A stretch of DNA of 49,724 bases from Nitrospirota bacterium (GTDB lineage Bacteria > Nitrospirota > Nitrospiria > SBBL01 > JAADHI01). How positions within the stretch are numbered: the first letter of the stretch is position 1; every line of letters begins with the position of its first letter. Position numbers and translations under genes: made by a program. The DNA lies in assembly GCA_029261195.1 (NCBI GenBank), contig JAJDBU010000054.1, forward strand, positions 1 to 49,724, given 5' to 3'. Positions 1 to 8,711 of the stretch are shown in pieces. The notes under the pieces are model-generated. The model had not been told where the DNA came from, made no database searches, and worked only from the letters and a program-made list of their open reading frames with translations.

Positions 1-260
1 CACATCCACGTGATACATCCTTCCCCTTCCATCAGTGTTGTTAATCCTGATGGAGAGTTTAGACGGTGGCCCACTTTTTCGATGCCTTTTGAACCGAAAA
101 CTAAGCCGCCACGTGGTCCATTATCCCGATGCCATTTACAACGCTCCTGGTGCACGCTTTTTAGGGGCTAAAGGTCTTTTTCCTTGCACTTGGAGCAGGA
201 TACTACAGATTAAAACCTTTTAAAATCAAAAACTTATCGTTTTTTCAGCAAGCCCTAAAT

Positions 261-950
261 ATGCTGATTGAAATGAAAGAGGTTTCCAAGACCTATCACA
301 TGGGGAAGGTGAGTGTTCAGGCCTTGCAGATGATCAACCTTCAAATTACAGACAATGAATATGTGGCGATCATGGGGCCCTCCGGTTCCGGTAAATCGAC
401 CATAATGAACATTCTCGGCTGCCTGGACACACCGACTGAAGGGTGTTTTTCTTTTGGGGAGAAGAATGTGAGCAATCTGAATGATGATGCCTTGTCGGAG
501 ATACGGAACCGGAAGATCGGTTTTGTTTTTCAGTCTTTTCATCTGCTCTCGCGATCCACTGCTCTGGAAAACGTTGAATTGCCGTTGATTTATACCGGGC
601 TTTCCCCTGGGAAGCGGGGGAAATTCCCGCAGGAGGCATTAGCGCGTGTCGGCCTTGGAGATCGGGTTTCACATAAACCGAATGAATTATCCGGAGGCCA
701 GCGCCAGCGGGTTGCAATTGCACGGGCACTGGTAACGAATCCCCAGCTTATTTTAGCGGACGAACCCACGGGCAATCTCGACAGCAAGACAGGTGAGGAG
801 ATTATGGCCTTGATCCTGAAGCTGCACAAAGAAGGAAACTGTGTGATTCTGGTGACCCATGAAGTTCAGGTTGCAGAGCAGGCGCACCGGGTGATTCGCC
901 TCCGGGATGGACAAATTGAAAGTGATGAACGGACAAATAAAAGAGGGTAG
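261..950 (+). CDS. ABC transporter ATP-binding protein, MacB/LolD type
   Basis: This is a 229-residue nucleotide-binding subunit that would power an FtsX-type ABC permease at the inner membrane. Visible motifs are Walker A GPSGSGKST (residues about 39-47), the Q-loop in VFQSFHLL, the signature LSGGQRQRVAIARAL, Walker B LILADEPTGNLDS and the switch histidine in LVTHE. The family normally works with FtsX/MacB permeases and often an HlyD adaptor. No permease follows: the next gene is a convergent cytochrome. The only FtsX permease here is about 14 kb away on the other strand, so its true partner may lie left of the window. The ATG has a weak ribosome site; an ATG four codons in is also possible. 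The preceding 260 bases hold no convincing gene. Confidence 0.93.
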   Translation: MLIEMKEVSKTYHMGKVSVQALQMINLQITDNEYVAIMGPSGSGKSTIMNILGCLDTPTEGCFSFGEKNVSNLNDDALSEIRNRKIGFVFQSFHLLSRSTALENVELPLIYTGLSPGKRGKFPQEALARVGLGDRVSHKPNELSGGQRQRVAIARALVTNPQLILADEPTGNLDSKTGEEIMALILKLHKEGNCVILVTHEVQVAEQAHRVIRLRDGQIESDERTNKRG

Positions 951-1035
951 GGGAAATGAATTAGTGTTTCCCTAAGCAGTTTGGAAGGCTTTCTGCAAGA
1001 TGGGACGGGATCTGCTTTCAAATGAAAAGGTTCAG

Positions 1036-1091
1036 TGCCGCCGGGGAGAAGACTTCAATGTGTCTCGTCTTCAGGTTCTGGGTGGCGGGCA
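1036..1091. other. nested inverted repeat between convergent genes
   Basis: An outer stem TGCCGCC (1036-1042) can pair with GGCGGGCA (1084-1091) through one bulge. An inner stem GAAGAC (1048-1053) pairs with GTCTTC (1067-1072). It lies between the end of the ABC ATPase and the end of the convergent cytochrome gene. It could act as a bidirectional structural terminator, but there is no T-run after either arm. Confidence 0.3.
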
Positions 1092-1108
1092 TCAGCTTTC
1101 AATAACAG

Positions 1109-1798
1109 TTAATAGGGGGGTGTTTCTAAATTACTTACCATACTATTTAGGGTCGTGATGATCTGCTTGTACATATTGAGGGTCTGTTCAGGATTTTCCT
1201 CCTGTTCAACTGTCGTCATGGCATTTTTTGCAATATTGTTGAGGATGGCCGCGACTTCCTTATAAACTTCAAGGCGGGCGGTTTCTGCAACATTTACCTC
1301 TGGCTTGGAGGGCTCCGCAGCAATCTTTTCTGTCACTAAATTGGCTTCTTCATGATTGAGTGCATCCATTGCCTCAGAAGAAAGTTCGTCTTCAATAAAT
1401 GTGTTGGAAATGTAGAGTGCAACCTGTCTGATGCCATCTTCAGTCAGATGTTTGAATGAGGGCATGTAGCCCGGAATGCCGTAGCGAATGGTTCGCATCA
1501 GGTCGGAGAATGTTGGAAGGTCTCCCGATTCGGTCGAACGGTATTTAAAGACTCCCCTCGTAAAGTCATTGGGTCGTGGATGGGAATAAGGTCCAATAAA
1601 AACTGAAGCGGGGCCATCCCCCTTTCCTTTAGACCCGTGGCAGAGAACGCAGCTTATGGAATAGATTCGCCTTCCCTTCTCTACTTCTAATGTGCTTTCT
1701 TTCCCTTCCTCCTCTCCAAAAGCGTTCGGAGAAAATGGTATGAGCAACATTACCGACACGATCAGGCATAAAGACATGGAGTGCGATATCTGCTTCAT
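1109..1798 (-). CDS. exported monohaem cytochrome c family protein
   Basis: This is a 229-residue periplasmic electron carrier. A signal peptide (residues 1-28, ending SPNAFG) precedes a single haem-binding CVLCH motif at about residues 50-54. GPASVF, the IRYGIPGYMPSF segment (probable axial Met) and the LTEDGIRQVALYISNTF helix follow, as in class I cytochrome c (Cytochrom_C, DUF/CccA-like). After about residue 135 the protein continues as a charged, helical tail of about 90 residues with no further haem motif, which is unusual for small cytochromes. The gene stands alone and converges on the ABC ATPase. About 280 bp separate its start from the end of guaA, so it probably has its own promoter. 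The redox partner cannot be inferred. Confidence 0.88.
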   Translation of the reverse strand: MKQISHSMSLCLIVSVMLLIPFSPNAFGEEEGKESTLEVEKGRRIYSISCVLCHGSKGKGDGPASVFIGPYSHPRPNDFTRGVFKYRSTESGDLPTFSDLMRTIRYGIPGYMPSFKHLTEDGIRQVALYISNTFIEDELSSEAMDALNHEEANLVTEKIAAEPSKPEVNVAETARLEVYKEVAAILNNIAKNAMTTVEQEENPEQTLNMYKQIITTLNSMVSNLETPPY

Positions 1799-1943
1799 TT
1801 TTTTGTATTCTCTTGCATATTATGAATAAGATCTCTGTATTGGGTGAGTAAGTCCTGCACCTTTAAGTCTATCAGATATTCATAGATTGGCAAGAAAGAG
1901 AGCGGAGCAAAAAGTTTAAAAAATGGCTTACCCTTTGATGGTC

Positions 1944-1979
1944 GAGGAGAAGAGGAAAAAGCGCATTCTCCCCTTTTTT
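1944..1979 (+). terminator. terminator-like hairpin, orientation puzzling
   Basis: GAGGAGAA (1944-1951) pairs with TTCTCCCC (1966-1973) with one mismatch, and six Ts follow (1974-1979). It reads as an intrinsic terminator on the plus strand, yet both flanking genes (cytochrome c and guaA) are on the minus strand. It may be fortuitous, or may stop an unannotated plus-strand transcript. Confidence 0.3.
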
Positions 1980-2082
1980 GAGTATAAAAAGTGAGTGATT
2001 TTTTGAATCCCTGATTGTCTAAAACACCAGAGAATCACGGGGCAAGCTAAGGTTTATTTGAGATGGAGGAGAGAAGGACGAC

Positions 2083-3627
2083 TTACTCCCACTCAATGGT
2101 GCCGGGAGGTTTGGAAGTGATGTCGTAGACGACGCGGTTAATGCCTTTGACTTCGTTGATGATACGGTTCGCCATCGTCTTTAAGACATTATGAGGAAAT
2201 TCGTACCAATCGGCAGTCATGCCATCGAGGCTGGTCACCGCCCTTAATGCAATGGTGTTTTCATAGGTTCGCTCATCTCCCATGACGCCGACGGACTGAA
2301 TCGGCAGATAGGCGGCAAAGGCCTGCCAGATTTCATCATAAAGCCCGGCCTTCCTAATCTCTTCAATAAAAATTGCGTCGGCTTCTTTCAGTCGATCAAG
2401 CCGTTCCGGCGTGACTTTTCCGATGATACGAATGGCCAGGCCGGGGCCGGGAAAGGGGTGACGGTAAAGCAGGGCTTTCGGGATGCCGAGTTCGAGGCCT
2501 AATTTTCGGACTTCATCTTTAAAAAGAGCTTTCAGGGGTTCGACGACCTTCATCCGCATCCGCTTCGGCAGGCCACCGACATTATGGTGGGTCTTGATGG
2601 TTGACGAGGGGCCGTTGACGGATACCGATTCAATGACATCCGGGTAGAGCGTACCCTGCACCAGAAAATCCACTTTGCCGAGCTTCTTCGCCTCCTCATC
2701 AAAAACAGAAATGAAGGTGCGCCCGATGATTTTTCTCTTTTTTTCGGGATCGCTCGTCTTGATCAACTTGGATAGAAAGCGCTCTGAGGCGTCGATTTTT
2801 TTTAGGTTGAGCTTGAGCGACTTTTTAAAGGTCTCCATGACCTGTGTCGCTTCATTTTTTCGCAAGAGGCCGTTATCCACAAAGATGCAATTCAGGCGTT
2901 GACCAATGACCCGCTGCACCAAAACGGCCGCGACGGATGAGTCCACCCCTCCGCTCAAGGCGCAAAGCGCCTTTCCATCCCCAATGGCCTTGCCGATCTC
3001 TTCTTCCGCAAGATGCACAAAGGAACCCATGTCCCAATCGGCTTTGCAGCCGCAGATTTGATGTATAAAATTTCCCAAAATTCCGGCCCCATCGGGGGTA
3101 TGCACGACTTCCGGGTGAAATTGCAGGGCATAAAAATAACGCTTCTGATCTTGAATTGCCGCCGTGGGACTGTTGCCGGTCTTTGCTATGGCGCGAAATC
3201 CTGAGGGCACTTTCTCGATGCGGTCGCCATGACTCATCCAGACTGAAATGTCTTTGGGTAAGTGTTGAAACAGGAGGGAACGATGGTCGAGTTTGAGTGC
3301 GGCGCGTCCGTATTCCCGTTTTTGTGACGGAGCGACATGACCCCCCAGGAGATGGGTCATCAACTGCATCCCGTAGCAGATGCCGAGTACGGGGATGCCG
3401 AGATCAAAGATCCGGGGATCACAATGCGGCGCATCCTTTGCGAGGACGGAAGACGGACCGCCCGACAGGATGATTCCGGCAGCTTGATGGGCTTTAATTG
3501 CATCGAAAGCAAGATGATAGGGAACGATTTCAGAGTAGACCTTGCTTTCACGAACACGGCGAGCGATGAGTTGGGTATATTGAGAACCAAAATCTAAAAT
3601 CAGTATTTTTTTGTTTGAGCTTGTCAT
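2083..3627 (-). CDS. guaA: GMP synthase (glutamine-hydrolysing)
   Basis: The enzyme converts XMP to GMP using ATP and glutamine, the last step of GMP synthesis. The protein is 514 residues, normal for the two-domain bacterial form. The N-terminal class I amidotransferase shows the triad: Cys84 in GICYGMQ, and His171 and Glu173 in QFHPEV. The ATP-pyrophosphatase P-loop LSGGVDSSV follows at about residue 224. The C-terminal dimerisation domain ends with GTIEWE, the conserved GuaA tail. The ATG is preceded by AAGGAC at normal spacing. guaB lies directly upstream with a gap of about 45 bp, so guaB-guaA is almost certainly one operon. Confidence 0.98.
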   Translation of the reverse strand: MTSSNKKILILDFGSQYTQLIARRVRESKVYSEIVPYHLAFDAIKAHQAAGIILSGGPSSVLAKDAPHCDPRIFDLGIPVLGICYGMQLMTHLLGGHVAPSQKREYGRAALKLDHRSLLFQHLPKDISVWMSHGDRIEKVPSGFRAIAKTGNSPTAAIQDQKRYFYALQFHPEVVHTPDGAGILGNFIHQICGCKADWDMGSFVHLAEEEIGKAIGDGKALCALSGGVDSSVAAVLVQRVIGQRLNCIFVDNGLLRKNEATQVMETFKKSLKLNLKKIDASERFLSKLIKTSDPEKKRKIIGRTFISVFDEEAKKLGKVDFLVQGTLYPDVIESVSVNGPSSTIKTHHNVGGLPKRMRMKVVEPLKALFKDEVRKLGLELGIPKALLYRHPFPGPGLAIRIIGKVTPERLDRLKEADAIFIEEIRKAGLYDEIWQAFAAYLPIQSVGVMGDERTYENTIALRAVTSLDGMTADWYEFPHNVLKTMANRIINEVKGINRVVYDITSKPPGTIEWE

Positions 3628-3672
3628 CTGTCCTTTGGAAGTTCAGGGGAGAAAAATGGAAAGAGGAGGGCC

Positions 3673-5139
3673 TTACTGCGGTCCCATCTCGTAGTTGGGT
3701 GCTTCTTTTGTGATGATGACATCGTGTGGATGGCTTTCCCGAATACCGGAAGCCGTGATCCGAATAAAGTCGGCATCGCTGCGCAAGGCTTCGATCGTAC
3801 TGGTTCCGCTATAGCCCATGCCTGCGCGAAGTCCACCCAAGAGCTGGAAGACGACGCCCGAAAGACTACCTCTAGAAGGAACACGTCCTTCGATTCCTTC
3901 CGGGACCAGTTTTGAAACCGGCTCAAATTCCTGAAAATATCGATCCCGTCCGCCACGCTCCATTGCACCGAGAGAACCCATGCCCCTATAAACCTTGTAG
4001 CTCCGCCCCTGAAGCAAGACCGTTTCGCCCGGGCTTTCCTCTGTTCCGGCGAAGAGGCCGCCGAGCATGACGGCATGGGCGCCAGCTGCAATGGCCTTGA
4101 CGATGTCACCCGAAAACTTGATGCCCCCGTCCGCAATGACGGGTACTTTATAGCGTTTAGCCGCCTTGGCACATTCCGAAATAGCTGTGAGTTGTGGCAC
4201 ACCCGCGCCCGCAATTATACGAGTGGTGCAGATTGATCCGGGACCGATGCCTACCTTGACGGCATCGACACCGGCTTTAATCAAATCCACTGTCGCTTCT
4301 CGTGTGGCCACATTTCCGCCAATCAGACTGATCCCGGGATGAGCCTTCCGGATTGCAGCAATGGCCTCAAGCACGGAAACGGAATGGGCATGGGCCGTAT
4401 CCACTACGATGACATCAGCTCCGGCTTGCACGAGCGCAGAGATACGATCCCTTGAATCTCCCGAAACGCCGACGGCAGCGCCAACACGAAGGCGACCCAG
4501 GTCATCCTTACATGCATTCGGGAACATAATCTTTTTTTCAATGTCTTTGATCGTAATAAGCCCGGTCAGCTCAAAATCATCATTGACGACGAGCAGCTTT
4601 TCGATCTTATATTTATGGAGTATTTTTTTTGCTTCTTCCAGAGTCGTGCCTACCGGTGCAGTAATGAGCTTTTCTTTTGTCATCACGGTAGAGACTTTCA
4701 AATTCATTCGATTTTCAAATCTTAAATCCCGGTTAGTGATGATACCGACCAGTTTTTTGTTTTTTGTGACCGGGATACCGGAGATGCGATATTTTTTCAT
4801 CAAGGCGAAGACTTCATCCAGTTTCCGATCCGGGCTGATGGTGATGGGATCGACAATCATGCCGCTTTCAGATTTTTTCACCAAATCGATTTGCACTGCC
4901 TGTTGTTCAATTGTGAGGGCCCGGTGAATAATGCCGATGCCGCCTTCCCGTGCCAGGGCAATCGCCAGACGAGACTCTGTCACAGTATCCATTGCGGCAC
5001 TGATAATGGGAATTTGCAGTTTGATATTTCGTGTGAGCGAAGTTTGAAGGTTGACTTCGCGGGGCATGACCGTCGAACGACGAGGGGCAAGCAGTACATC
5101 GTCAAAAGTGAGTCCTTCTCTTAGTTTGTCCGGCAGCAT
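3673..5139 (-). CDS. guaB: inosine-5'-monophosphate dehydrogenase
   Basis: The enzyme oxidises IMP to XMP with NAD+, the committed step towards GMP. The TIM barrel is interrupted by a CBS-domain pair at about residues 90-200 ([17 protein letters not shown]). The catalytic cysteine lies in [15 protein letters not shown] and the flap in GMGSLGAME. The ATG at 5139 is chosen because it gives the family's usual start ([17 protein letters not shown]). A TTG four codons upstream (5151) is the alternative. Length is about 488 residues, as expected. First gene of the guaBA operon, just downstream of tRNA-Glu on the same strand. Confidence 0.97.
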   Translation of the reverse strand: MLPDKLREGLTFDDVLLAPRRSTVMPREVNLQTSLTRNIKLQIPIISAAMDTVTESRLAIALAREGGIGIIHRALTIEQQAVQIDLVKKSESGMIVDPITISPDRKLDEVFALMKKYRISGIPVTKNKKLVGIITNRDLRFENRMNLKVSTVMTKEKLITAPVGTTLEEAKKILHKYKIEKLLVVNDDFELTGLITIKDIEKKIMFPNACKDDLGRLRVGAAVGVSGDSRDRISALVQAGADVIVVDTAHAHSVSVLEAIAAIRKAHPGISLIGGNVATREATVDLIKAGVDAVKVGIGPGSICTTRIIAGAGVPQLTAISECAKAAKRYKVPVIADGGIKFSGDIVKAIAAGAHAVMLGGLFAGTEESPGETVLLQGRSYKVYRGMGSLGAMERGGRDRYFQEFEPVSKLVPEGIEGRVPSRGSLSGVVFQLLGGLRAGMGYSGTSTIEALRSDADFIRITASGIRESHPHDVIITKEAPNYEMGPQ

Positions 5140-5177
5140 TGTCTCAAGCAATCAACAATTCAAAAGGTTGAATAAAT

Positions 5178-5253
5178 TGGTGGTCCCAACGGGGTTCGAA
5201 CCCGTGTTTTCGGCGTGAGAGGCCAACGTCCTAGACCACTAGACGATGGGACC
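5178..5253 (-). tRNA. tRNA-Glu (anticodon CTC), CCA encoded
   Basis: The minus strand folds into a full cloverleaf of 76 nt. The acceptor GGTCCCA pairs with TGGGACC, followed by discriminator A and an encoded CCA. The D arm contains CTAGTGGTCTAG. The anticodon stem TTGGC/GCCGA encloses the loop CTCTCAC, giving anticodon CTC (codon GAG). The T arm is CGGGTTCGAACCCG. It sits alone between guaB and the chagasin-like gene; no other tRNA was recognised in the window. Confidence 0.97.
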
Positions 5254-5283
5254 AAAGGGTACACATTTTTAATTTCGCTAAGG

Positions 5284-5604
5284 TCAGCTCCCAATCGTAA
5301 CCTTATAAGTCATGTGTTTGTCGGCGGAAAACTTCCAGCCATATCTGGATTCAAGGGAGATTTTCGTAATGCCAGGTGAGACCGCGACAAACTCAAAATA
5401 ACGCATGCCGATATCACTGACACGGATATTTCGTGTGCGCTCATATTCATCGCTCAGGAGACGCAGTACCCCGGAATCAAAAGTCGGCACCCAGCGGCAG
5501 CCTCCCTTCGTTCGATCTTCCCAGAGTCGGATTTTAAAGGATTCACCCACTTTGGTTTCAATCTCAAGGACTTCTTTAATCTCTTCGCTCATATCGGCTG
5601 TCAT
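5284..5604 (-). CDS. chagasin-like (I42 family) protease inhibitor, divergent
   Basis: This 106-residue beta-rich protein matches the layout of I42 inhibitors of papain-like cysteine proteases: a GESFKIRLWE strand, an inhibitory-loop region, FDSGVLRLLSDEY, a second loop in GMRYFEFVAVSPGITKISL, and a C-terminal region in ESRYGWKF. The canonical NPTTGY loop is replaced by RTKGGCRW, and RPW(E) by YGWKF. The assignment is therefore by fold pattern, and inhibitory activity is uncertain. There is no signal peptide, so it should be cytosolic, whereas many bacterial I42 proteins are exported. Start: ATG 5604 directly abuts GGGAG; ATG 5592 is 12 nt away and also possible. No protease gene adjoins it. 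Confidence 0.6.
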   Translation of the reverse strand: MTADMSEEIKEVLEIETKVGESFKIRLWEDRTKGGCRWVPTFDSGVLRLLSDEYERTRNIRVSDIGMRYFEFVAVSPGITKISLESRYGWKFSADKHMTYKVTIGS

Positions 5605-5787
5605 CTCCCAGAATACTTCCTAAAAATTAGTGGTCGTACTTTAATAAAGTTCCTTCTATTTTGTCAACGGAATCGATCTTTAGTACTTAGGGGCGTTCTC
5701 TATGAAAGCCCCCACAAATCCCACTTGCGGAGAAACTTTATCCGATGTTATATTCGAGAGACTTAATCTCTTTGGAGAAGTGTCATT

Positions 5788-7266
5788 TTGTCGATAGGTA
5801 CTACCTCCCCTTCTCTTGAATCAGAAGGGATTGCAACTGCGATTGCGGTCCGGGAGCACCTGATTCAGGAAGGTCTTTTCTATTCTAATCAAAGCCCTGA
5901 AGGCACTGCTCAAGCAACACTCCCCTCATTTGGAAATGATACCTGGCGCGTCGCCACAGCACCGTTTTTAATCAGCAAGGAAGAGCATTCCTTTATTGAA
6001 GCTCTCGGGCCTCATCTGTTTTCCTTCTATCAAGCCGCCAATCGTCTCTATTTTGAATCCCTACGGGGCCAGGTTCCAGCTTGGTATGCCGCCTATCTTG
6101 ACCAGGGGAAACCGGCGGCTCTTCTCGAAACGGCTCGAATGAACCGTTTCAAGCAGCGTTTTCCGGGGATTATTCGACCCGATCTGATCCCAGGTGAGGA
6201 CGGCATGATTGCCTCTGAGCTGGACGCTGTTCCCGGAGGCATCGGTTTGAATGCGGCTCTCGCAGAAGCCTACACAACCCACTTAGAAAATGAAAATCCA
6301 GTAATCGGTCTTCGTGACGGGATGCTTGAGGGCCTTGAACGAATGATCCGGGCAAACTCAGATCAAGAGGAGCCGCTCTTAGTCATTGTGGTTTCTGAGG
6401 AATCGAAGTCCTATCGTCCGGAGATGGCCTGGCTTGCAAAGCGCCTGATCGCCCGAGGGCTTCGGACGGTGATTGCAGAGCCTAAAGAGATCCTTTTTTC
6501 GGAAGAAGGGCTCCTGATTGATCTTGACGGGCAGCGGGAAACGATCCACATTCTTTATCGCTTCTTTGAGCTTTTCGACCTTAAAAACGTCCCGAAGTCG
6601 GAATTGATTTTATATGCGGCAAAGAAAAAAAAGGTGGTACTGACCCCGCCACCGAAACCGGCGCTCGAAGAAAAAAGCCTCTTTGCCCTCTTTCATCACC
6701 CTGCTTTAAAGTCCCACTGGCAACGACATCTGAAACAGGAAACGATTGTGGTTCTCGAAAAGCTTTTTCCACAAACCTGGATCATCGACCCGAGTCCCCT
6801 GCCTCCCCATGCGGTCATTCCCGGGCTGACAATGTCGGGTGTGCCGGTGAGCGACTTCCGTCAGCTTGGCTCTGCTTCTCAAAAGGGACGCCAGTACGTG
6901 ATCAAACCTTCCGGTTTTTCAGAGTTAGCCTGGGGGGCGCGCGGGGTTTCTATGGGACACGATCTATCAGAGGAAGACTGGCGAGAAGTGATTGACCAAG
7001 CCCTTGATCGTTTTCCGAGCACGCCTTACATCCTTCAAAAATTTCACAAAGGGAAGAAGGTCTCAATCTCATATTACGATTTCGAGAAAGAACGCATTGT
7101 GGACATGAAGGGACGGGTGCGTCTTTCCCCTTACTATTTTGTCGAAGGAGAGAAGGTGCATCTCGGGGGCATACTCGCCACAGTCTGCGGTCTGGAAAAA
7201 AAATTGATTCACGGCATGGTCGATGCCGTCATGGCGCCCTGTGCGATTTCCGATCATCCACTGTAA
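5788..7266 (+). CDS. circularly permuted ATP-grasp-like protein, probable ligase
   Basis: A 492-residue protein that I cannot name. Residues about 130-155 read RPDLIPGEDGMIASELDAVP followed by GGIGLNAAL, the metal/phosphate-binding pattern (D, E..D..PGG.G) of circularly permuted ATP-grasp proteins. Residues about 195-235 look like a pre-ATP-grasp Rossmann segment (LLVIVVSEESKSYRPEMAWL). A nucleotide-binding strand follows near residue 370 (YVIKPSGFSELAWGARGV), with ILQKFHKGKKVSISYY after it. Such enzymes typically join a carboxylate to an amine using ATP. The start is TTG with GGAG eight bases upstream. It opens a tight operon with glutaredoxin and KamA genes (gaps of 17 and 4 bp), suggesting a joint pathway. 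The substrate is unknown. Confidence 0.65.
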   Translation: MSIGTTSPSLESEGIATAIAVREHLIQEGLFYSNQSPEGTAQATLPSFGNDTWRVATAPFLISKEEHSFIEALGPHLFSFYQAANRLYFESLRGQVPAWYAAYLDQGKPAALLETARMNRFKQRFPGIIRPDLIPGEDGMIASELDAVPGGIGLNAALAEAYTTHLENENPVIGLRDGMLEGLERMIRANSDQEEPLLVIVVSEESKSYRPEMAWLAKRLIARGLRTVIAEPKEILFSEEGLLIDLDGQRETIHILYRFFELFDLKNVPKSELILYAAKKKKVVLTPPPKPALEEKSLFALFHHPALKSHWQRHLKQETIVVLEKLFPQTWIIDPSPLPPHAVIPGLTMSGVPVSDFRQLGSASQKGRQYVIKPSGFSELAWGARGVSMGHDLSEEDWREVIDQALDRFPSTPYILQKFHKGKKVSISYYDFEKERIVDMKGRVRLSPYYFVEGEKVHLGGILATVCGLEKKLIHGMVDAVMAPCAISDHPL

Positions 7267-7283
7267 GCTTATAAAGGAATACA

Positions 7284-7523
7284 ATGTTAAAACTTTACAA
7301 TCTGGAATCCTGTCCCTACTGTGTCATGGTGCGAAATAAATTGGCATCTCTCGCACTTGACTATGAAAAAGTCGAGGTTCATCCCTGGCAGGGGCAACGC
7401 CAGGAAGTCTTCGAGGTTTCGGGGCAGTACACCGTTCCAGTGCTTGTTGACGGCGATCAGGTCTTTGATGATGAAAATGACATCATCGCCTATCTGACGA
7501 CGACCTATCAAAAGGAGAACTGA
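7284..7523 (+). CDS. glutaredoxin-like protein
   Basis: A 79-residue thioredoxin-fold protein with a dithiol active site CPYC at residues 10-13 (LESCPYCVMVRNKL). It has the cis-Pro segment YTVPVLVDGDQVFDDENDII, matching glutaredoxins or GST N-terminal-like glutaredoxins. It should reduce disulfides or mixed glutathione disulfides in the cytosol. The ATG has AAAGGA upstream. It is the middle gene of the ATP-grasp/Grx/KamA operon, so it may act on a partner or product of those enzymes rather than as a housekeeping reductant. That last point is inference. Confidence 0.92.
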   Translation: MLKLYNLESCPYCVMVRNKLASLALDYEKVEVHPWQGQRQEVFEVSGQYTVPVLVDGDQVFDDENDIIAYLTTTYQKEN

Positions 7524-7527
7524 AGCT

Positions 7528-8625
7528 GTGGATCAATGGCAGAAAGATCTAAAGGCAAGCATATCTGATGTTGAAACCCTTGAAAAGGTGCTGGGCGTTC
7601 CGGCGGACTCGGTTCGAGACGTTGTCGATCGCTATCCGATGCGCATCACGCCCTACCTGCTCAAACAGATCAAAAAGAAGGGGGATTCCCTCTGGCAGCA
7701 AGTCGTTCCGAGTCCGGAGGAGATGGAACTAGAGGGCAGTTGTGATGTCGAAGATCCCCTGCACGAAGAGGCAGACAGCCCCGTCGAGAACCTGGTTCAT
7801 CGCTATCCGGATCGTGTTCTACTTTTTGTGACAAATCAATGTCCGATTTATTGCCGGTTTTGCACTCGAAAACGCTTTGTCGGTTCACCCGGCACCTTGA
7901 GCCCTGAAAATTTGAGGCAGGCCTGCGACTACATTTCCGAACACAAAGAGATTCGGGATATCATCCTCTCCGGGGGTGATCCCCTCCTGGTGGTCGACCG
8001 CCTGCTTGAGCGGGTACTCAAGGCCCTGCGTGGTATTCCACATCTAGAAATTATCCGTATCGGGACGCGCGTACCGGGCACCCTGCCCTCACGGATTACG
8101 CCGGCACTCTGTAACATCCTGAAAAAATATCACCCGCTTTACATGAATCTACATTTTAATCATCCCGACGAAATTACGCCCGAAGTCGGGCGCGCTTGTG
8201 GCATGCTGGCCGATGCAGGTATTCCTCTCGGAAGTCAAACGGTACTGATGGAAGGTATCAATGATGAACCGGAAGTGATGATACGCTTAATGCAGAAGCT
8301 TCTGGCGATCCGGGTCAAACCCTATTACATCTATCAAGCCGACCTGGTTCAGGGAACCGCCCACTTTCGGGCACGGGTAGAAAAGGGACTCAAGATCATT
8401 ACCGCTCTGAGGGGCCACACCTCTGGGATGGCCGTGCCGCACTTCGTCATTGACGCACCGCAGGGTGGAGGCAAAGTTGCCATCCTGCCTGAAACCCTGC
8501 TGCACATTGATGATGAGACCGTTATTGTCAAAAACTACGAAGAAAAGATTTTCAAATATCCCCAGCCGAAACCAAAACCGACTTCACTTCATGTTCTGAG
8601 TTCTTCCCATCACGATTGTGAATAA
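7528..8625 (+). CDS. KamA family radical SAM aminomutase (lysine 2,3-aminomutase-like)
   Basis: A 365-residue radical SAM, PLP-dependent enzyme of the lysine 2,3-aminomutase / EpmB family. The [4Fe-4S] triad CPIYCRFCTRK lies at about residues 109-119, and LSGGDPLL follows as the SAM-binding segment. The two aspartates that bind the substrate amine in lysine 2,3-aminomutase have counterparts in YQADLVQGTAHFR and FVIDAPQGGGK, and the PLP lysine is in that GGGK. This favours alpha- to beta-lysine conversion over EpmB. It is shorter than the classic clostridial enzyme (just over 400 residues). The GTG start has AGGAG about 10 bases upstream. No beta-lysine acetyltransferase (ablB), efp or epmA is adjacent. 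The operon partners are an ATP-grasp-like protein and a glutaredoxin. Confidence 0.9.
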   Translation: MDQWQKDLKASISDVETLEKVLGVPADSVRDVVDRYPMRITPYLLKQIKKKGDSLWQQVVPSPEEMELEGSCDVEDPLHEEADSPVENLVHRYPDRVLLFVTNQCPIYCRFCTRKRFVGSPGTLSPENLRQACDYISEHKEIRDIILSGGDPLLVVDRLLERVLKALRGIPHLEIIRIGTRVPGTLPSRITPALCNILKKYHPLYMNLHFNHPDEITPEVGRACGMLADAGIPLGSQTVLMEGINDEPEVMIRLMQKLLAIRVKPYYIYQADLVQGTAHFRARVEKGLKIITALRGHTSGMAVPHFVIDAPQGGGKVAILPETLLHIDDETVIVKNYEEKIFKYPQPKPKPTSLHVLSSSHHDCE

Positions 8626-8711
8626 GTTGTCGGGAAATTGCCCTACATGGCAAGCACGATGGTCGCCTTTGAAGGGCTTTGGTTTTTGAGCTCTTTTTCA
8701 GACACAAACTA

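Noticed and set aside
35-223. 62-codon plus-strand frame at the left edge
   Set aside because: No ribosome site, Cys/Arg-rich random-looking sequence and no recognisable motif; treated as non-coding.
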